Shown piece after piece: positions 42,851 through 57,060 of a stretch of DNA of 64,000 nucleotides. Source of the stretch: Chlamydomonas reinhardtii (taxonomy: Eukaryota; Chlorophyta; Chlorophyceae; Chlamydomonadales; Chlamydomonadaceae); the NCBI RefSeq assembly GCF_000002595.2, contig NC_057007.1, positions 3,169,800 through 3,233,799 on the forward strand, in the 5' to 3' direction. Below the pieces are notes generated by a model. That model had not been told where the DNA came from and did no database searches. It saw only the letters and a program-made list of their open reading frames with translations. Both the position numbers and the translations under genes were made by a program. Every line of letters starts with the position of its first letter. Positions within the stretch are counted from its first letter, which is position 1.

Positions 42851-43730
42851 GCACCCAGCGCTCTTGAAGCCACACAACGAACCTGCTTGCCACTGTCCAC
42901 TGACATACCTCGACAGCAGCCTTTGCTCGCGTGCTGCCGTTCGCGACTTCGCGCTAACCATACCGCTCTGGGGAACCGTGAGTCTTCCAAGCGTGTGCGC
43001 TGCCTCAGCACTTCTGGCCAGGGGACGCCTTTGCCACTCCCCTGGTTCCAGCCAAGTCTAGATAGGGTACGTCATGTACAATGACCACGCCAACACCTAA
43101 CCGTCCCCACGGCGCCCCCACAACTGCTGGATGAAGGGCAGCAGGCCTTGCCGGCACCCCCCCCCACACACACTCGTGCGTGGCCGGGCGACTCATGACA
43201 AGCAATCGCCGTATGCCCCCTGTGCGCTGTGCGCCGCCTACACGGCTCCACCGTTGCGAGCGCTAGCCCACCACCGCCACCACCACCACCGCCAGGACAC
43301 GGCTCACGCCTACCCGCATCCTGTCCTGTAAACCAAGCTGTAATACGAGTCAACACCTCAGGTCGTCAACACCGGTATGCACCACACATGCTGCCGCCTT
43401 GCTGCTCCACAGGCTGGCCCGTCGCAGGCGCCCCCCCCCCGACTCCTAGCCCGACTCTGTGGCCGCACCCGACTCCTGGCCTGACTCCTGGCCTGACTCC
43501 TGGCCTGACTCCTGGCACGAATCCTGTCTTACGCTTCACGTCACGCTGTCGGACGTGCGGCGCACACACACACGGTCGCAACTTGCACCCGCCCCCTCCC
43601 AGTCAAGACCACTGCGGCCGCAGCCCATGCCGCACACACCCCTTCCACCGCCCACCTCCCTCCTTCCAGCTCCTCGTATCCCCTTTCCCCTATGGGCTGG
43701 GTATTTACTTCTCCTCTTCCTTTCACCCTC

Positions 43731-43950
43731 CTAGTCCCAGTACTTGATTAGGCCATCCCAGCCGCAGGTGGCGACCTTGCTGCTCTCCATGGGGTTCCAC
43801 TCTGCGCCGATGCACACTGCATCGTGCGCCTTGATGGTGCGCACGATCTTCTGCGGCGCGCCCCACTCCCAGAAGAAGCAGCGCCCCTCGGAGTCGCCCG
43901 ACATGACGTACCTGCGCGAGTGCATGCGTGCGTGCGTGCATGCGTGCGTA

Positions 43951-44012
<62 letters not shown>

Positions 44013-47000
44013 GCGGTTGGGTGATGGTTGGTGTGGGGTTGGTGGGTTGGTTTGGTTGGGTTGCAGTGCTAAGTACAAGGGGGTTTTGGGTCGGGGTTTC
44101 ACACATGACCCAGTAAAAGACGACGGGGTTGAGGCGAAACCCAAGCCAACCAACCAACAAACCAACTCACTTTCCGTCCGGTGAGCAGCCGACCTGGCAG
44201 GCGTAGCCCGCCGTGTTGTGGCCCTTGAACGTCTTGTTCTTCATGCTCTTGAAGCGCCCGTCCTTGACCATGTACGTCAGGACCTGGGTGGGGTGGGGTG
44301 GGGTGGGGGTTGCAGGGATGTTTAGAAAAGCGGTACAGGATGCACTGAAGACTGGGGTGGTTCGCCATTCCCAGTAAGGAAGACAGAGACGGTGGGGGGG
44401 GATGCGCAAGCCATACAGCACAGCCATACAGCGGCAGTACGAGGTGAACATTCGAACAGGACGCGTACAGAGCACATGCGGCGCACTCGTGTTTTGTGGT
44501 AGCACGGGGTCCACGCCACCCATCCACCCAAGTCCCTAGCCCACGCGCCTCAATCGACCAACGCCCCCCCTCCCAACCCCCTCCCCAAACACACCCACAT
44601 CCATCCGCCCACCCACCCACCCACCCACCTACCCACACACACGCCCATTCCTCGTGTTTTCCAACGCACACACACACGCCCTCCCTCCCCAATCCCCTCC
44701 CACCTGGTTGTCCAGGCTCTGCATGAGCAGGTAGTTCTTGGAGGGGTGTGTGGCCACCACCGGCATGGAGTGCATGGAGGGGTCGGCGATGTACTTGATC
44801 TGTGTGTGTGTGGGGGGGGGGTGGGAAGGGGGGTGGCGGGGGTGGGGTGTGTGTGTTACATTCATGATTAGTTAAGGAAGTGGTAGACAAGGGGTGGGGG
44901 GGTTGAGGTGAGGGGATGAAGATGGTGGGAAGATGGCTTGGGGTTGGGATTGGATACAACATGTAGGCGTGTGAGCGGGCCGGCGTGGGATGAGACTGAA
45001 GGCTCGCGGGACGCATATGCCTAACGTGCCAGCTTCAAGGCCGGATGAGGTCCGACGAGTCGCTTTGCCTCTTCCTCCCGTTCCTGCCACCACGGCGCAA
45101 CCCCTCAACCCCCACGCTCTCCCCCTCGCCCTTCTGCATTGGGTTCGGTTTCGGTTGAACTGGTAATTACGCCCCCCCCCCGGTACACTTCTCTGTACAA
45201 ATCCTTGCACCCCCCCCCCCCAACCCACGCCCTCCTCCCTCCTTGCCGCGCGACTGTTTCCTTACGGGATTGGTTCAACGTTAACCCCCCAACCCACGCC
45301 CTCCTGCCTCCCCCAACCCCATCCCCCCCCCCACACACACCACACCCCCCAACACACACGCCACGCCCGCACACCTGCACGGGGATGCCGAACTCCCACA
45401 CACGGATGGTCTTGTCGTCTGAGGTGGACACGAACTGGCGGCCGTCGTCGATGAAGGTGACGCTGTTGACCGGGCCCAGGTGGTAGTTGTACTCCTGGAC
45501 AGACTCGCCTGCGATGTTGGGGTGGGTTTGGGGTGGGTTACATTCATGATTAATTAAGAAGTGAAGTCGTAGGGTGGGTTTGGGTGGGGTGACAGGGTTG
45601 GGTTGGGTATCAGGGTTGGGTGGGCGTGGTGGGGTGGGGTTACATTCATGACTAGTTAAGGAAGTGGTAGACGGTAGACCATCTTGCGGACCATCAAGCG
45701 TTACCGTGGGGTGGGAGGGTGGGCCAATGGTCGATGCCAGACCCAGCCCCGCACACACTCGGCATTCCACTGCATGATGCCGTCGTAAGCCCTTCCACAT
45801 CGTGTATACGGCCAAGCAGTCTGTGTACTCCCTTCCTCCCTCCCTGTCCCTGTCCTTGTCCCTGTCCCTGTCCCTGTCCCTCCCTCCCGCCCACCCACCC
45901 GTGTCCGTGTCGAACTGGTAGATCTTCTTGTCCTGGCAGCCCGACATGAACACGTTCTGCTTGTCGTCCGAGGGGTGGAACTTGACGCAGTAGTAGACCT
46001 GAAAGGGGGAGGTGTGTGTGTGTGTGTATGTGCGTGTGCGTGTGCGTGTGCGTGTGTGTGTGTGTGTATGTGTGTGTACAATCAGTGATTAGTTGGTGGG
46101 GAGGAGGTGGTAGCCATTCATGCAAACGGTCAGGCGGGGCTGTAATTGTTTAGCCCAAAGCAAACCAAACCAAGCGAAACTCGCGGAGCACACGGAAAGG
46201 GGGGGGCGGGCATGAGTAGTTTAAAGACGTTACCAGTGTTGAATTGGCACTGCGTTGCTGAGGCTCCACATCGATGGACTGATGACCCGGCAATCCTAGC
46301 TACCCCCAGCCCCCCCCCCCACACACCCACACCCACACCCACACGCACGCCCCATCCCCCAGCCTTTCCCTTTAGGCCTCGATGGGAAGTTGTCCAATGG
46401 GATTTGGCTCACCCCCCCCCCCCCCCCGCGTCTACCACTTACTTAACCAATCATAAATGCAACCCTCCCGCGTCGCACTAAACGAACACCCCTCCAGGCC
46501 CCCCCCCCAGCTCCTCTCCTCTCCCCACCTTGCCGGTGTTGAAGCTCTTGATGCACTGCCCCGTCTCCGTGTCCCACAGCCGGATGTTCTTGTCGTACCC
46601 GGTGGACAGGAAGCGCCGCCCGTCGTTGGAGAAACACACGTCGCGCACGCCCTGAGCACGTTTGGTGAGGCCGGCGAGTGGAGGGAGGGGAGGAAGTGTT
46701 GAGGTGTGTTGAAGCGCGAGACGAGACGCATAATAAACGCGTATCAGCTGTGCGCGTGTGCCCGCATGCCGGGTGTGTAAGCACAAACCATGTTGCTGCG
46801 CCGGCCCACCCCAAGCCGGCCTCCAGCTCCACCCGCCCCCCACCCAGGTATCAACTGTGTGCGTGCCGTAATACACGGTGTGTGAGCACGGAGCATATCG
46901 CCATGAGAAGAATGGTAGGACGCGTGGTTTTTGCGTTGCGTGATGCCGTAGCATGCACAGACAAATGAAGGGGTCGACACGGTGTGTCGTGCCGTGATCA

Positions 47001-50000
47001 GCCGTGGGCGTGTGTGGGTATGCGCATGGGTGTGCGCACGCAGCATGTGTCTCCAGCAGTGGATGGCGCGGCCCCCAACCGCCCTCCAGATCCCCCGCCA
47101 GCCCCCCAGCCCACCCGATGCCACTCCCCGCCAGCCCCCCAGCCCACCCGATGCCACTCCCCGCCAGTACCCCCCCCCCCCCGCCCAACTCGCCTCTGCC
47201 TGTGGTCCGCTCGTTTGCCTTCGTTTGGTTTAGTTTGGGCTGGCATTTACAATCCCCCGCACACCCACACCCACACTCACACACCCACCTTGGAGTGGCC
47301 CAGGTAGGTGCGCATGCACTTGCCGCTGCCGTACACGTCCCAGATCTTGACCTTGCCGTCCATGCCCGCTGACAACAGCAAGTGGCCGGTGCCCGGGAAG
47401 AAGCGGACCGCGTTGACGCCCTGCGCGGGTGGGGGTTCCATGCATGATAAGCAATGACGCAAAGATGGGTTGGGATGAGGTAGGGTGGTGTGTGCGTGTG
47501 TAAGGGATGGGAGGTGGGGTTGGGATGTGGGTAAGGGGTGTGAGGTGGGGTGTGTGTGAGGGATGGTGGTGAAAGGCTGTGTTGAGGCACTAGCGCTCGG
47601 GTGAGGCGCTGATTGAGCGCCAATCCAGCAGCCTGGGCCCCCCGAGCCCTACCCGTGCCCACTACTACCACGCCCCTCCCACCCACCTTGGTGTGCCCCG
47701 CCCACGTGTGCACCCAGCGCTTGGGCAGGAAGCAGCTGTCGCTCTCGTTCTTCTTGTCGCGCGGCGGCAGGATCCAGGACCTGAGAGTGGTGGTGGTGGT
47801 TACATTCATGAATAGTTAAGAAGCAGCGGAATTGTAGGGGGTACGCCCCAGCCCAACGAACTAATCCCATCATCAGCTTCACCACCTCCCAAACCCGCTA
47901 CGCCACATCCCGTTCTCCCCCAGGGTTTCCCCCGGTCCCTCCCGACACGCACACGCACACACACACACACACACACACGCACACACACGCAACACACGCA
48001 CACACACGCGTTGCTGCATCGCATATATTTGTTTTCCTTGTGCTTATTAAAAACAAAACACACGCACGCACCTGCCCTGGTAGTCCTTCTCCTCCTTGGC
48101 GTGGAAGAAGCTGGTGGGCCCCTGCTTGTCCACCGAGCCTGCGGCCGGCACGTGTACGGCATGTGTACGGCAGTCATGACATGGCAACCACAACACACAC
48201 GGGCACACACACGGTAGGGCGGGCGTGGACGACGGCAAGACGGCACGAGCGCACGAGCACACGCGGCTCGTGGCCCAGAGTGCTGCATGGGTGCTGCATG
48301 GGTGCTGCATGGCAGCATGGGTGCTGCATGGATGCTGCAAGCGCAACGCCAAGTCAAGAAAGTCATGCGCCCAGATGTCACCATCATCATCATCACCACC
48401 AACCCCCGGTGCCGGCGCGCCTCCCCCCAAGGCGTGTTCCCGGTGTTCCCGCCGTCGCCACCGTGCGCCACTGCCTGCCACTTCTCTAATGTTACAGCTC
48501 TCGTTTCTCTAGCTGGGGTTGGCAAGGCTGGAAAGAAGCGAACGGACCCACCTGCCGCCGCCTCCAGCTTCGCCGCCTCGGCCTTGGCAATGAACTCCTT
48601 CTGCTCCTCAGTGAGCTCGGCGATCTGTGGTATAAAGCAGGTGTGTGTGAGTGCGGGGAGGAGGTGGGACGTGTGCGGGTGGGAGGTGGTCGGGTGGAGG
48701 TGGAGGGGCAGGATCACTTCCAGGGTTGGGATGGGCCAATCCAGACCCAAGCCTCCCCTTGCAGACACCCCACGCAGACACCCCCCTGGCCGCCCCCACC
48801 CCCGACCCCGACCCCTCCCCCGGCCCCATACCCCCACGCCCCCTCCAAACTACAGCACCCAAACCCCTGACCCAAACCCCCCACCCTCATGCCCCCCTTC
48901 CCCACCTCGGCCTGCTTGCTGGCCCAGGGCTGCCGCTCCTGCAGGCTGAAGGGCGCGGAGGGGTCGAAGGGCGCGGCCAGCCGCTCCGCACGTGCCACCT
49001 GTGGGAGAAGGAGGAGGAGGTGCTGGTGTGTTGTTGGTGCTGTTAATATGGTTGTTGGTGGTACGGTTGTTGGTGGTGTGAGTCTTGGTGTGGTTGTTGG
49101 CGGTGGGAGTGTTGGATTCGGAACCCGTCATGAGGGTTGGGTGTTGTTTCGAGCGCGTGAGCGGGCGGATGGACGAAGCCTTCTGTTCTGGCCACCAATT
49201 AATTCCGTCCCTCACCCCCAGCTCCCCCTCACACCATTCCCGCACCCCTGCACTCCCCTGTGTCGCCAGCTCGCTTCCCACCCGCCCACCCTCTCATCCC
49301 GCCCACCCACCGTCTGCCCCGACCCAAACCCCCTCTTCCCCCACCCCCTACCCACCCCCCACCCACCCAACCCCGCACCTCCACCTGCTCCGCCTTGCGC
49401 TCCTGCGTGGTCTTCCTCCGCTTCCAGGCGCTGGGCCCGCCCTCCTCCGCCGCCTCCACAGCGTCCTCGTCCACGGGCTTGCCCACCACACCTGTGTGCG
49501 TGCGTGCGTGCGTGCGAGTGTGTGTGTGTGTGTATGTGTTAAACAAAAACAAACGGAAGAATTGCGCCATACACGCGCGCGCAGTTACCAACAAATGCCG
49601 ACGCCGGTTACCGAGCTCCGCGTTTGTCGATGTTGCCTCAGTTGTCACCTTGAGTATACTCACCCGCATATGTGTGTGTGTGTATGTGTGTGTGTGTATG
49701 TGTGTATGTGTGTGTGTGTATGCGCTTAACGGGTCATCAGGAAAGGGGCATGGGCAACACAGGCCGCGTCAGCCGAACCCCTCCGGAGTGGCGCAAGCCC
49801 CAAACCTAAATGGCAATTGCGAGCCGCACCCGCCCGGCAGTCCGCCCACCTCTCCCCGCCCCTCCCCTCCCTCTTGCATCTATCCCTCACCTACCCCGTT
49901 TGGCACCCCGCCCCTCCTTCCCGCCCCTCCTTTCCACATCCCCCCTCTTCGCCCCTCCTTCCCCCGCCCCTATCCGCTCTCCCCCCCCGGCGGTGGGACG

Positions 50001-52862
50001 ATTCCTTGACTCTTAAGACTTATTGGGCTCGGGCACAGAACCCCCCCCCCCGCCCCGCCTCCCGCTCACCTATCCCGCTGGGCGCCTCCCCGAAACCCAG
50101 TGCGTGGAAGTTGTGGTACTGCTGCTCGAAGTGGATGGGGTGCATGTGCGCGTCCTCGACATGACCCACGAAGTGGTTCTTCAGGCCCGCCGCCAGCCCG
50201 TCGCGGCTGTAGGGGTGCGCGGGGCCTGCAGGAGAAACAGAGAGACCGAGAGAGAGGGGGAAAAGAAGGGTGGGGGAAGGGGAGGAAGGTGGGCGGGCAG
50301 GGGCGGGAAGGAGGGGCAAGCTGACATGCTCTCGCCCCCTCCCTTGCGTTGCTAGCCTGTGCGCCGTGCGGCCAAGGCCCATCGCGCACCACCCCGCCCC
50401 GCCCCTGCCTCCTGCCGCCTGCCCCTCTTCCTGCCTTTCTCCAGCTCCCAAACCCTGTCCAGCCACCCACCCGTTTCACCCAACCGTCCCGCACGCACCC
50501 CGTTCACCAACCCCATCCGTCACCCCATCCATCCACCCACCCATTCCAAAGTTCCACTCCCACCGACCCACTCCCTCCCACCCAATACCACCCACACCCT
50601 CAACCCAAAGCACCCACCCAGCACGGGCGCGTGCATGTCCTCCACTCCTTCGCCCTCCCACCCAGTCCCATCCCCCTGCACCCACCCAGCACGGGCGCAT
50701 GCATGTCCTCCACTCCTTCCCCCTCCCTCCCACCAGTCCCACCCCCCTCACCCACCCAGCACGGGCGCATGCATGTCCTCCACTCCTTCCCCCTCCCACC
50801 CAGTCCCACCCCCCTCACCCACCCAGCACGGGCGCGTGCATGTCCTCCACTGGCAGGTTGTACATCACCTTGCGCGCGCCCGCGTCTGCGGATGAGAAAG
50901 AGAGAATGAGTGTGTGTGAGTGTGTGTGCGTGTGTGTGTGTGTGTGTGTGTACGTGTGTGCGTTTGTGTGTGGGAGGCAGGACACGGAAGGTAACAGCAG
51001 GCAGGACAAAGCAGGCGAGGCGTGTGTGAGTTTGTGAGTCGTCTGAGTACCAAACAGCTCCGACCTGAGCCCCAAGCCCCAGGCCACATGCTGACACGCA
51101 GCCCTGCCATGCCGCCACCTCCCAGATCTGTACTTGGAACTTAACCCAGCTTCAGTTCCACGGCGCTGCCACCCGCAAGGCCACACAGGCCCACACCCAC
51201 ATGCCGCCATCCTCCAGCCCCAAACCCACCGGCCCTCACACGCACACACCTTGCAGCTTGCGGACCTCGCCCAGCGACTTGGCTTCATTGCCTCGCAGGA
51301 CTAGACCCGTGGTGTCGACCTGGGCGAGGGATTACATTCATGTTTAGGTAAGACGAGCTGATGTTGACAGCAGGTCAATGGGAGGGGGAGGGGGATTGCG
51401 AGGTTGGAGCAGTGGGGAGGGAGGGGGTAGCAGTTCACGGAGAACGGAGTGAGGGAGAAGGAGCGGAGCGGCGAGCAGGAAGGTGGAAAGGGAAGGAGAG
51501 GCGGAGAGTCAAGGTGTTGAAGGTATCAAAGCATTGGTGTCAAAGCATGGGGTCCAGGTGTGCACAACCAGCCGTACGCATGGCCAGCTGGCAATGGGCA
51601 GGAGGGCGTAGGACGACCCAGCGCCGTGTAGCAGGCAGGGGCCGCCCCACCGCCCCACAGCACCCCACCCCACCCCACCCCTCCCCAACCCACCCCACAC
51701 AGCACACACAGCGCCTGGCACAGTCCCTGCCCGCCCGACAACACGCCTCACCAGACCCACACCACCACCACCCAACTCTTCCTCGTCCCGTCTTCCCAAG
51801 CTCTCAGCCACCTTCACCACCCGGCTCCCTGCGCCGCCTGAACGACCCCACCCGCTAACGATCCGCGGGGCCCTCCGGCCGCCGCACCGGCCGCACACCC
51901 TGTCCTCGTTCCAGTCCAACCCCCCTTTCCTCCCGCCACCTGCAGGCCCTAAAAGGAGTTCTCGGGCGCCCGAGCAGCGGCCAAACGCGCATCTCCTCTG
52001 TCCAATCAACGCCTCTGGAAAAGCCGCAGCTGCTACTGCTTCATCCCACTGCAAAAGCTGTAGCAGCGATGCCGAGCCGCGGCAGCATATACGCCAGTTC
52101 CGCGCACCGCAGCACCCGCTAATCCCTACCAGCTGCTCGGCCTCCCCCGCCATGTCAGCCCGTGTCGCTCCCACTCCACTGTCCCAGCTACTCCTCCTTT
52201 CAGGGCAGAGCGCCGCCGCTGGCCCCGCTGCCAGGGGCTGGGGGACCGGCTCTTCGGCGCCTGCTACTGCTGCTGCTGCTACTAGCTAGACGCCCGCGGC
52301 GGGTGAAGCGGCGCCGTTGCCAACCGAAGTACAGGGCTGTGGCCCAGTGCATTTGTCCCAGTGCATTTGGCCCAGTGCATGTGCCGTAATGCCGGCACGC
52401 GTGCATCCGCCGAAGACGCGCCACCCAACCCATCGTCGCGTCTCCAGACCTGAGCCGGGGCCTCCTAGCCACAGACCATATGTCCTGGCCAAGCACCACG
52501 CCATGGGGGTCGGGGGCAAGGCCGAGACAGGCAGTCGTGTACGCCGTTCTGTGGGGCCCCGTCCCGGTGCGTGTTCCACGGGCCCGCCGCAACACTCTCG
52601 ACCCTTCCCGCGCCCACCTGTGGTGCTGCTGATATCGACAGGTTCAACTTCGGTGCTGACGCCGCGATTGCGGCAGCCGTGGGGCTCTCTGGCGCGTCGA
52701 GCGGCGACCGATCTTCGTCATCGCTGCAGGGACAGAAGACCGCCCAGGCCTGATAAATACTAAGACAGGCCCAAGATGCAAAAGTGTCTCCTCTACAAGC
52801 GCTCGGGCAGTGGCGGACGGACCCCCGCTCAGCACGCACCCATAGCTCGCTAGGAGGTCCAT
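43731..52862 (-). CDS. PRP17: Pre-mRNA splicing factor PRP17/CDC40, 17 exons
   Basis: Step-II spliceosome WD40 protein of the nucleus. Minus-strand exons, all in phase: 52862-52840, 52723-52618, 51319-51250, 50885-50823, 50225-50070, 49491-49379, 48998-48906, 48624-48552, 48138-48072, 47780-47687, 47420-47289, 46651-46529, 45998-45899, 45508-45375, 44799-44704, 44283-44171, 43911-43731; 578 residues, the same size as human CDC40. N-terminal marks: [46 protein letters not shown]; then DYQGRSW before the propeller. WD repeats from about residue 287: [85 protein letters not shown], ending [10 protein letters not shown]. Exon 4 and its donor are triplicated in the next intron. The exon 6 donor has two phase-neutral options two codons apart. 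Confidence 0.93.
50611..50860 (-). repeat. ~68-bp tandem copies of the exon 4 end plus splice donor in PRP17
   Basis: CACCCACCCAGCACGGGCGC or a near match occurs at about 50611, 50680, 50749 and 50816. On the minus strand each copy contains the sense of [10 protein letters not shown] followed by a GTGGGTG donor. The copy at 50823-50860 is the real exon; the others lie downstream in the intron. Confidence 0.85.
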
Positions 52863-53990
52863 GGTCCTTTAGCTGGCGGCTCCGCAACTTCTTTTGGCGT
52901 GTCAAATGTGTTTCAGGTGTCGGTCCAGTGCAGTCTGCTGGAGGCTAGACGCCAAAAAAGTCCAAAACTACACTCGTTTGGCGCCCATACTAAAGAGTTC
53001 TATGTCAAACAGGTGTGCTACAAGCTATAGTGTTTACTGGAGTACTGTAAACACTGAAACCTCTCGAAAGCAGGTCGGCACGGTTGCAGCGTTCTGCCTT
53101 CTACTTATTTCGTGGCCTTGGGAATCAATGCGAGATCTACTGAATTGTTATGCAAATCATTACTGGACCTCCCAAACGGAAACAAGAAAACACAATCGCA
53201 ATTCTCTGCCCCATGCCAGCCGAGCTGTGAACCCCCCAGTCCCAGCCAACTAACTACCTAGCTGTCGTTAAAGACTCCAAATATCGACCTCATACAAGCA
53301 ATAGGCGTCCACAGTAGCGAGCCTCGCTGGGAAGACACGAAAGGCTGGTCCAAACCCTTATGCCCATAATGGAACACGTCGCAATCGAAGCGAGGCCCGC
53401 ACCACTAGAAGAATTGTGCGCGGCAGAAACACCGTCAAGGTTGCTATGCGCCGAGACGGTGACGCCGAGCGCAAGTGCTCCTCGGAAAAGTCTTACGCTC
53501 TCGCTCTTCGTGACCTGGACGACCCTTGGAGGAAAGACGCGGCATAATAATCTCACACTGAGACGGGTGGCGGCCGTTGACGAACTACAGGCAAGATGGG
53601 TCGCATTCCACGCCGCGTGTATCGCGAGCAACGAGCGCCTGTTTGTTTGTGGGTCTGGGTCGGCAATGCAATGCGTCGTGTATTCATGGCACTGGGAGGG
53701 ATTTCGGCGGGTTCGCGGTGGCCGCTGGAAAGAAAGTGCTAAGCATCCCGCATGCCATGCAGCCTCGCACGCATGCCCTCCCCGAACACGGCCGGGGGCC
53801 CGGCGAAGGCGGGGCATCCACAGTCGGATGCGCAACTGGACGTTCTTGGGATTTCGGGCATCTAAACCCTTCACACGGCCCTCCAAACCTGCGCACGCTC
53901 CCTCAAGAGCCACCCTCACTCTCGGGCCCCTTCATCATCACAGCAATATGCCTTGACCTCTGTATCTTACAGGGCCTGGCAAAGGACCTC
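52863..53990. other. Divergent promoter region; possible first exon of the + gene
   Basis: Separates PRP17 (-) from the small gene on the + strand. Opposing open frames at 53290-53950 look like shadows. An acceptor at 53972 precedes the first supported exon of the + gene, so an upstream exon probably lies here; I could not place it. Confidence 0.4.
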
Positions 53991-55270
53991 ATGACGCGGG
54001 CGTTTCCCGACACTACCATGCCGGCCCACCTAACCACCTCGGCCGCGTGCCGCACATACTACCACTACACTCCAGACCAGGTAGGCGGTGAAAGTTGTGG
54101 GTGGCGAGGGTGGTGTTTCCTTGTCTCGCATCCCTCGCATACCCGCACGTTCCAACGCCGCTAACACATCCCTTCCTCACCTCCCCGCCTGCATCCTCGA
54201 CCTCTGTACATACCCACGCACGCACCCACAGGAGTGCCTGAGCCTGCCATCGGACGTGGCGCGCACGAACCTGAAGCTGGTGGTGTCGTACGACGGTTGG
54301 GAGTTCGTTGTGTACGAGCGGCTGTTGCGGACCGACCCCGCGCAGCCGGCGGACGCGGCGGAGACGCCGCTGCTCGTCACGGTGGGTGTGGGCAGGGCGG
54401 GCGCGGGGGCGGGGATGGGAATGGGAACGGGGCAGGGAGGACGTTGACACCATTCCCATGGAGGGGATAGGGGAGCAGGTGGGATGGGATGAGGTAGTGT
54501 TTCGGATGCAACGTGGGGCGAAGGACGTTGCGGCCGAGGGATGCGAGGGTGGATTTGCCTCCCGGGAGAGCCAGTGGGATGGAGCAATAGCCGCTTATAC
54601 TACCAGTCTACCACCCACGCAACCGGTGACACCACGAGCAACGGTTTCTATCTGCGCATGCAAACATGCGCATACTATGCATGCACAGAGTCGGCATCCG
54701 CCGGTACCTGCGCCCGCCTGCCTGCCTGTGCTGGTCTGTGACTCACGTTGGACCTAAATTCCTAATGCCCTCACGCTCCGTGGCTTTGCACCCCCCCTTA
54801 TTTGTGACTTGATCACTCCGTTCCTCACATGAATGGCTACCCTCCCCCCCAACCCCGCAGATGATTGAGTTTGAGAGCACGGCCATGGTGATCGGCCACC
54901 TGGGCATCCGGGTGCAGCTGGTGTCGTACCCCATGATCTCTATACGCCGGGTGAGGAACTAGGATACAATAAAGATCCGTGCAAGGATCGAAACAGGGGA
55001 TGATGAAGAAGTGGCGTGGTGCGAGTGGGGCGGGATGCGGCGTGGGGCAATCGCTGCGTGCCGTGCCGTACGGATGGCTCGTCATGTGTCGTTGCCGACT
55101 GCGAATCCCAACCTGGGGTTGGTCACTTCGGAATGTAGTTACACGGCTGTCGATTACGACCACAATCCGACTCGGCACTTTCATCTCTTCTCGCACCGCA
55201 GGACTTCCTTGATGATGTGGACTTCCGGATACGAACGGATCCGGACACCTTCACCGGCATACTCAGCTAA
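53991..55270 (+). CDS. Unrecognised small protein, at least 4 exons
   Basis: Exons in phase 0: 53973-54080 (first in-frame ATG at 53991), 54232-54381, 54861-54950, 55202-55270, giving about 130 residues from that ATG. The sequence is non-repetitive and well formed: MTRAFPDTTMPAHLTTSAAC, then SYDGWEFVVYERLL, then MIEFESTAMVIGHLGIRVQL, ending DPDTFTGILS. No signal peptide or membrane segment is evident. I do not recognise a family. All splice sites are consensus and all three introns are phase 0. The 5' end is probably incomplete. Confidence 0.55.
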
Positions 55271-57060
55271 CGACGCTCGAACCTAGATGGGCATGAGCCG
55301 CTGGAATAAGCGGCTGTGAGATTGAGCAGCTGGCGCTTTCAAAGTGTGTTAGAAGGGTGCGGCCCCTGCGGTGTACAGCTATGTGTGCTAGGGGCAGCTT
55401 GCGCACCGCACCGCATCTCGGCATCTGGCATGTGCTACACTGCTGAGCAGGTACCGTATCAGGTAATGAGTTAAAACTGGTGGGAGCGTGTGGTAGGAGT
55501 GAGGGCGTGCTGAGTTGGTGACTGTACACACAGAGCCGGGCCGCGAGCTGGACGTCGGTCCTCCTCACCGCAACACCGGGGGCCTAGGGAGTCAGTGACT
55601 CAGTGTCAAGTCTGTCTGTGTCAACTTGCGGTACTGTTGACGGTGCTGTTTTCTTGGACTCTAAGCAACAGCATCAAATGGTGATGCAAAGTATATGGGT
55701 AAATATGGACCCTAAGTCATAAGGTTAAGGACCACATTCTAACCTGGCAGGTGCATCGATGGAGAGTGCGGTGCGGAGGCACGCCGGTGACGGTGGTACT
55801 TGTGGTGCAGCTATGCTGTGTTGTCCAGCCGACCATACCATATTGTTACCATTTACCATAGAATGCTGGGTACACATTATGCCGATACGGCTGACTACGG
55901 GCTTGGACTTTGCACGGACGTGTGATTGTGTGATTGACCTAGACGGCGGCGGAGAGGAAGGCATGTTGAGGAGTACTGCTTGCGTGTGACTAAGGCGATG
56001 ACTGCTGACTCAAGTGCGTGCATAACTTCTGATGGTGATGCGACAAGGACGCTGCACGGTTGAGGAGAACACATTACCGGTATAGCAGCATTGCAGCAAG
56101 CGTGTGGGGAGGTGGAGAATTGCTCTCAGAAACTGTGAGATTTGGGGCTATGCGTTGAGAGCCTGGAAACAGGTTGATGGGTACCGGCGTCACGGCTAAC
56201 GAGAGCTGGTGAAAGTGTGAAACTGTTGAGCATCGAAAGCGTATGTGACCAAAGCAAGAGGTGTTGGGAATGATGCATTATGTATCATATGGGAGAGTTG
56301 GTTGGGCTCGGTTTGTCGGCTGTGTGGGGCGCCAGCCGGAAGGGCGGCGGCGGCATCGTGCCTTCCCTGGTCCCTGCCGTGCACAGCAAATTGCCTGTAA
56401 GTCCGTTTGGGTTGCAGCTTATGTAAACACAGAGCCTTGGTTGCAGAGGGACCTGCTGCAGCAGCTTACGACGGTCACGAGCCTGCGAGCATGCATAAGT
56501 GCGGCCGTCCTTGCTCCAGACCCCACACCCTCTCTCACAGCCTGCACTCACGCCTGCGCTAGGGAGGGCAGCGGCGGTTGTGGCCTCGTAAGCCGGTTCA
56601 GACGCACAGTTGCGGTAGCCTACCAGTGTCTGTGAAGTGTGAACCGGCGAGAACACCATCGCCCGAAGGCCCGCAACGGCTATCCTCACACTCGGCAGCG
56701 GGGCACGCCTACCTGTACAACAGCAAGGTTACTAAGCGAAATGACATCCGCGCTGGCCATACGTGTTGCAGAGATTCCGGTGTGTTAGAGCGATCATACG
56801 AACGCGGCTGTGCGCGGCCTCGAAGGAACAGCCAAACAGCATCGGCACTCGGCTGTCGGACAGCAGCAGGCGCATGCAGCGTAGTCTTGTTAACCAGCTA
56901 TGTGCAAGTCGCAGCACATATACAAGCATAATATACATAGTTTGCAAGCATCTCCAAAGCACTGCTTGCTATATTAGAAGCTGCAGCGGCTGACTATTCC
57001 CTTCCCGCGCAAAGTCTTCGTAGTAACGCGCTGGGTTTTACCTAGCGCAGTAGTAACACG
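55271..57060. other. No gene recognised; upstream of the sulfatase
   Basis: Lower-GC intergenic DNA without a coding pattern. It holds the 3' region of the small gene and the sulfatase promoter; no motif stands out. Confidence 0.45.

Noticed and set aside
53290-53956. Overlapping ~200-codon frames on both strands upstream of the small gene
   Set aside because: They mirror each other, lack family resemblance and fit no exon chain; at most a short first exon hides here.
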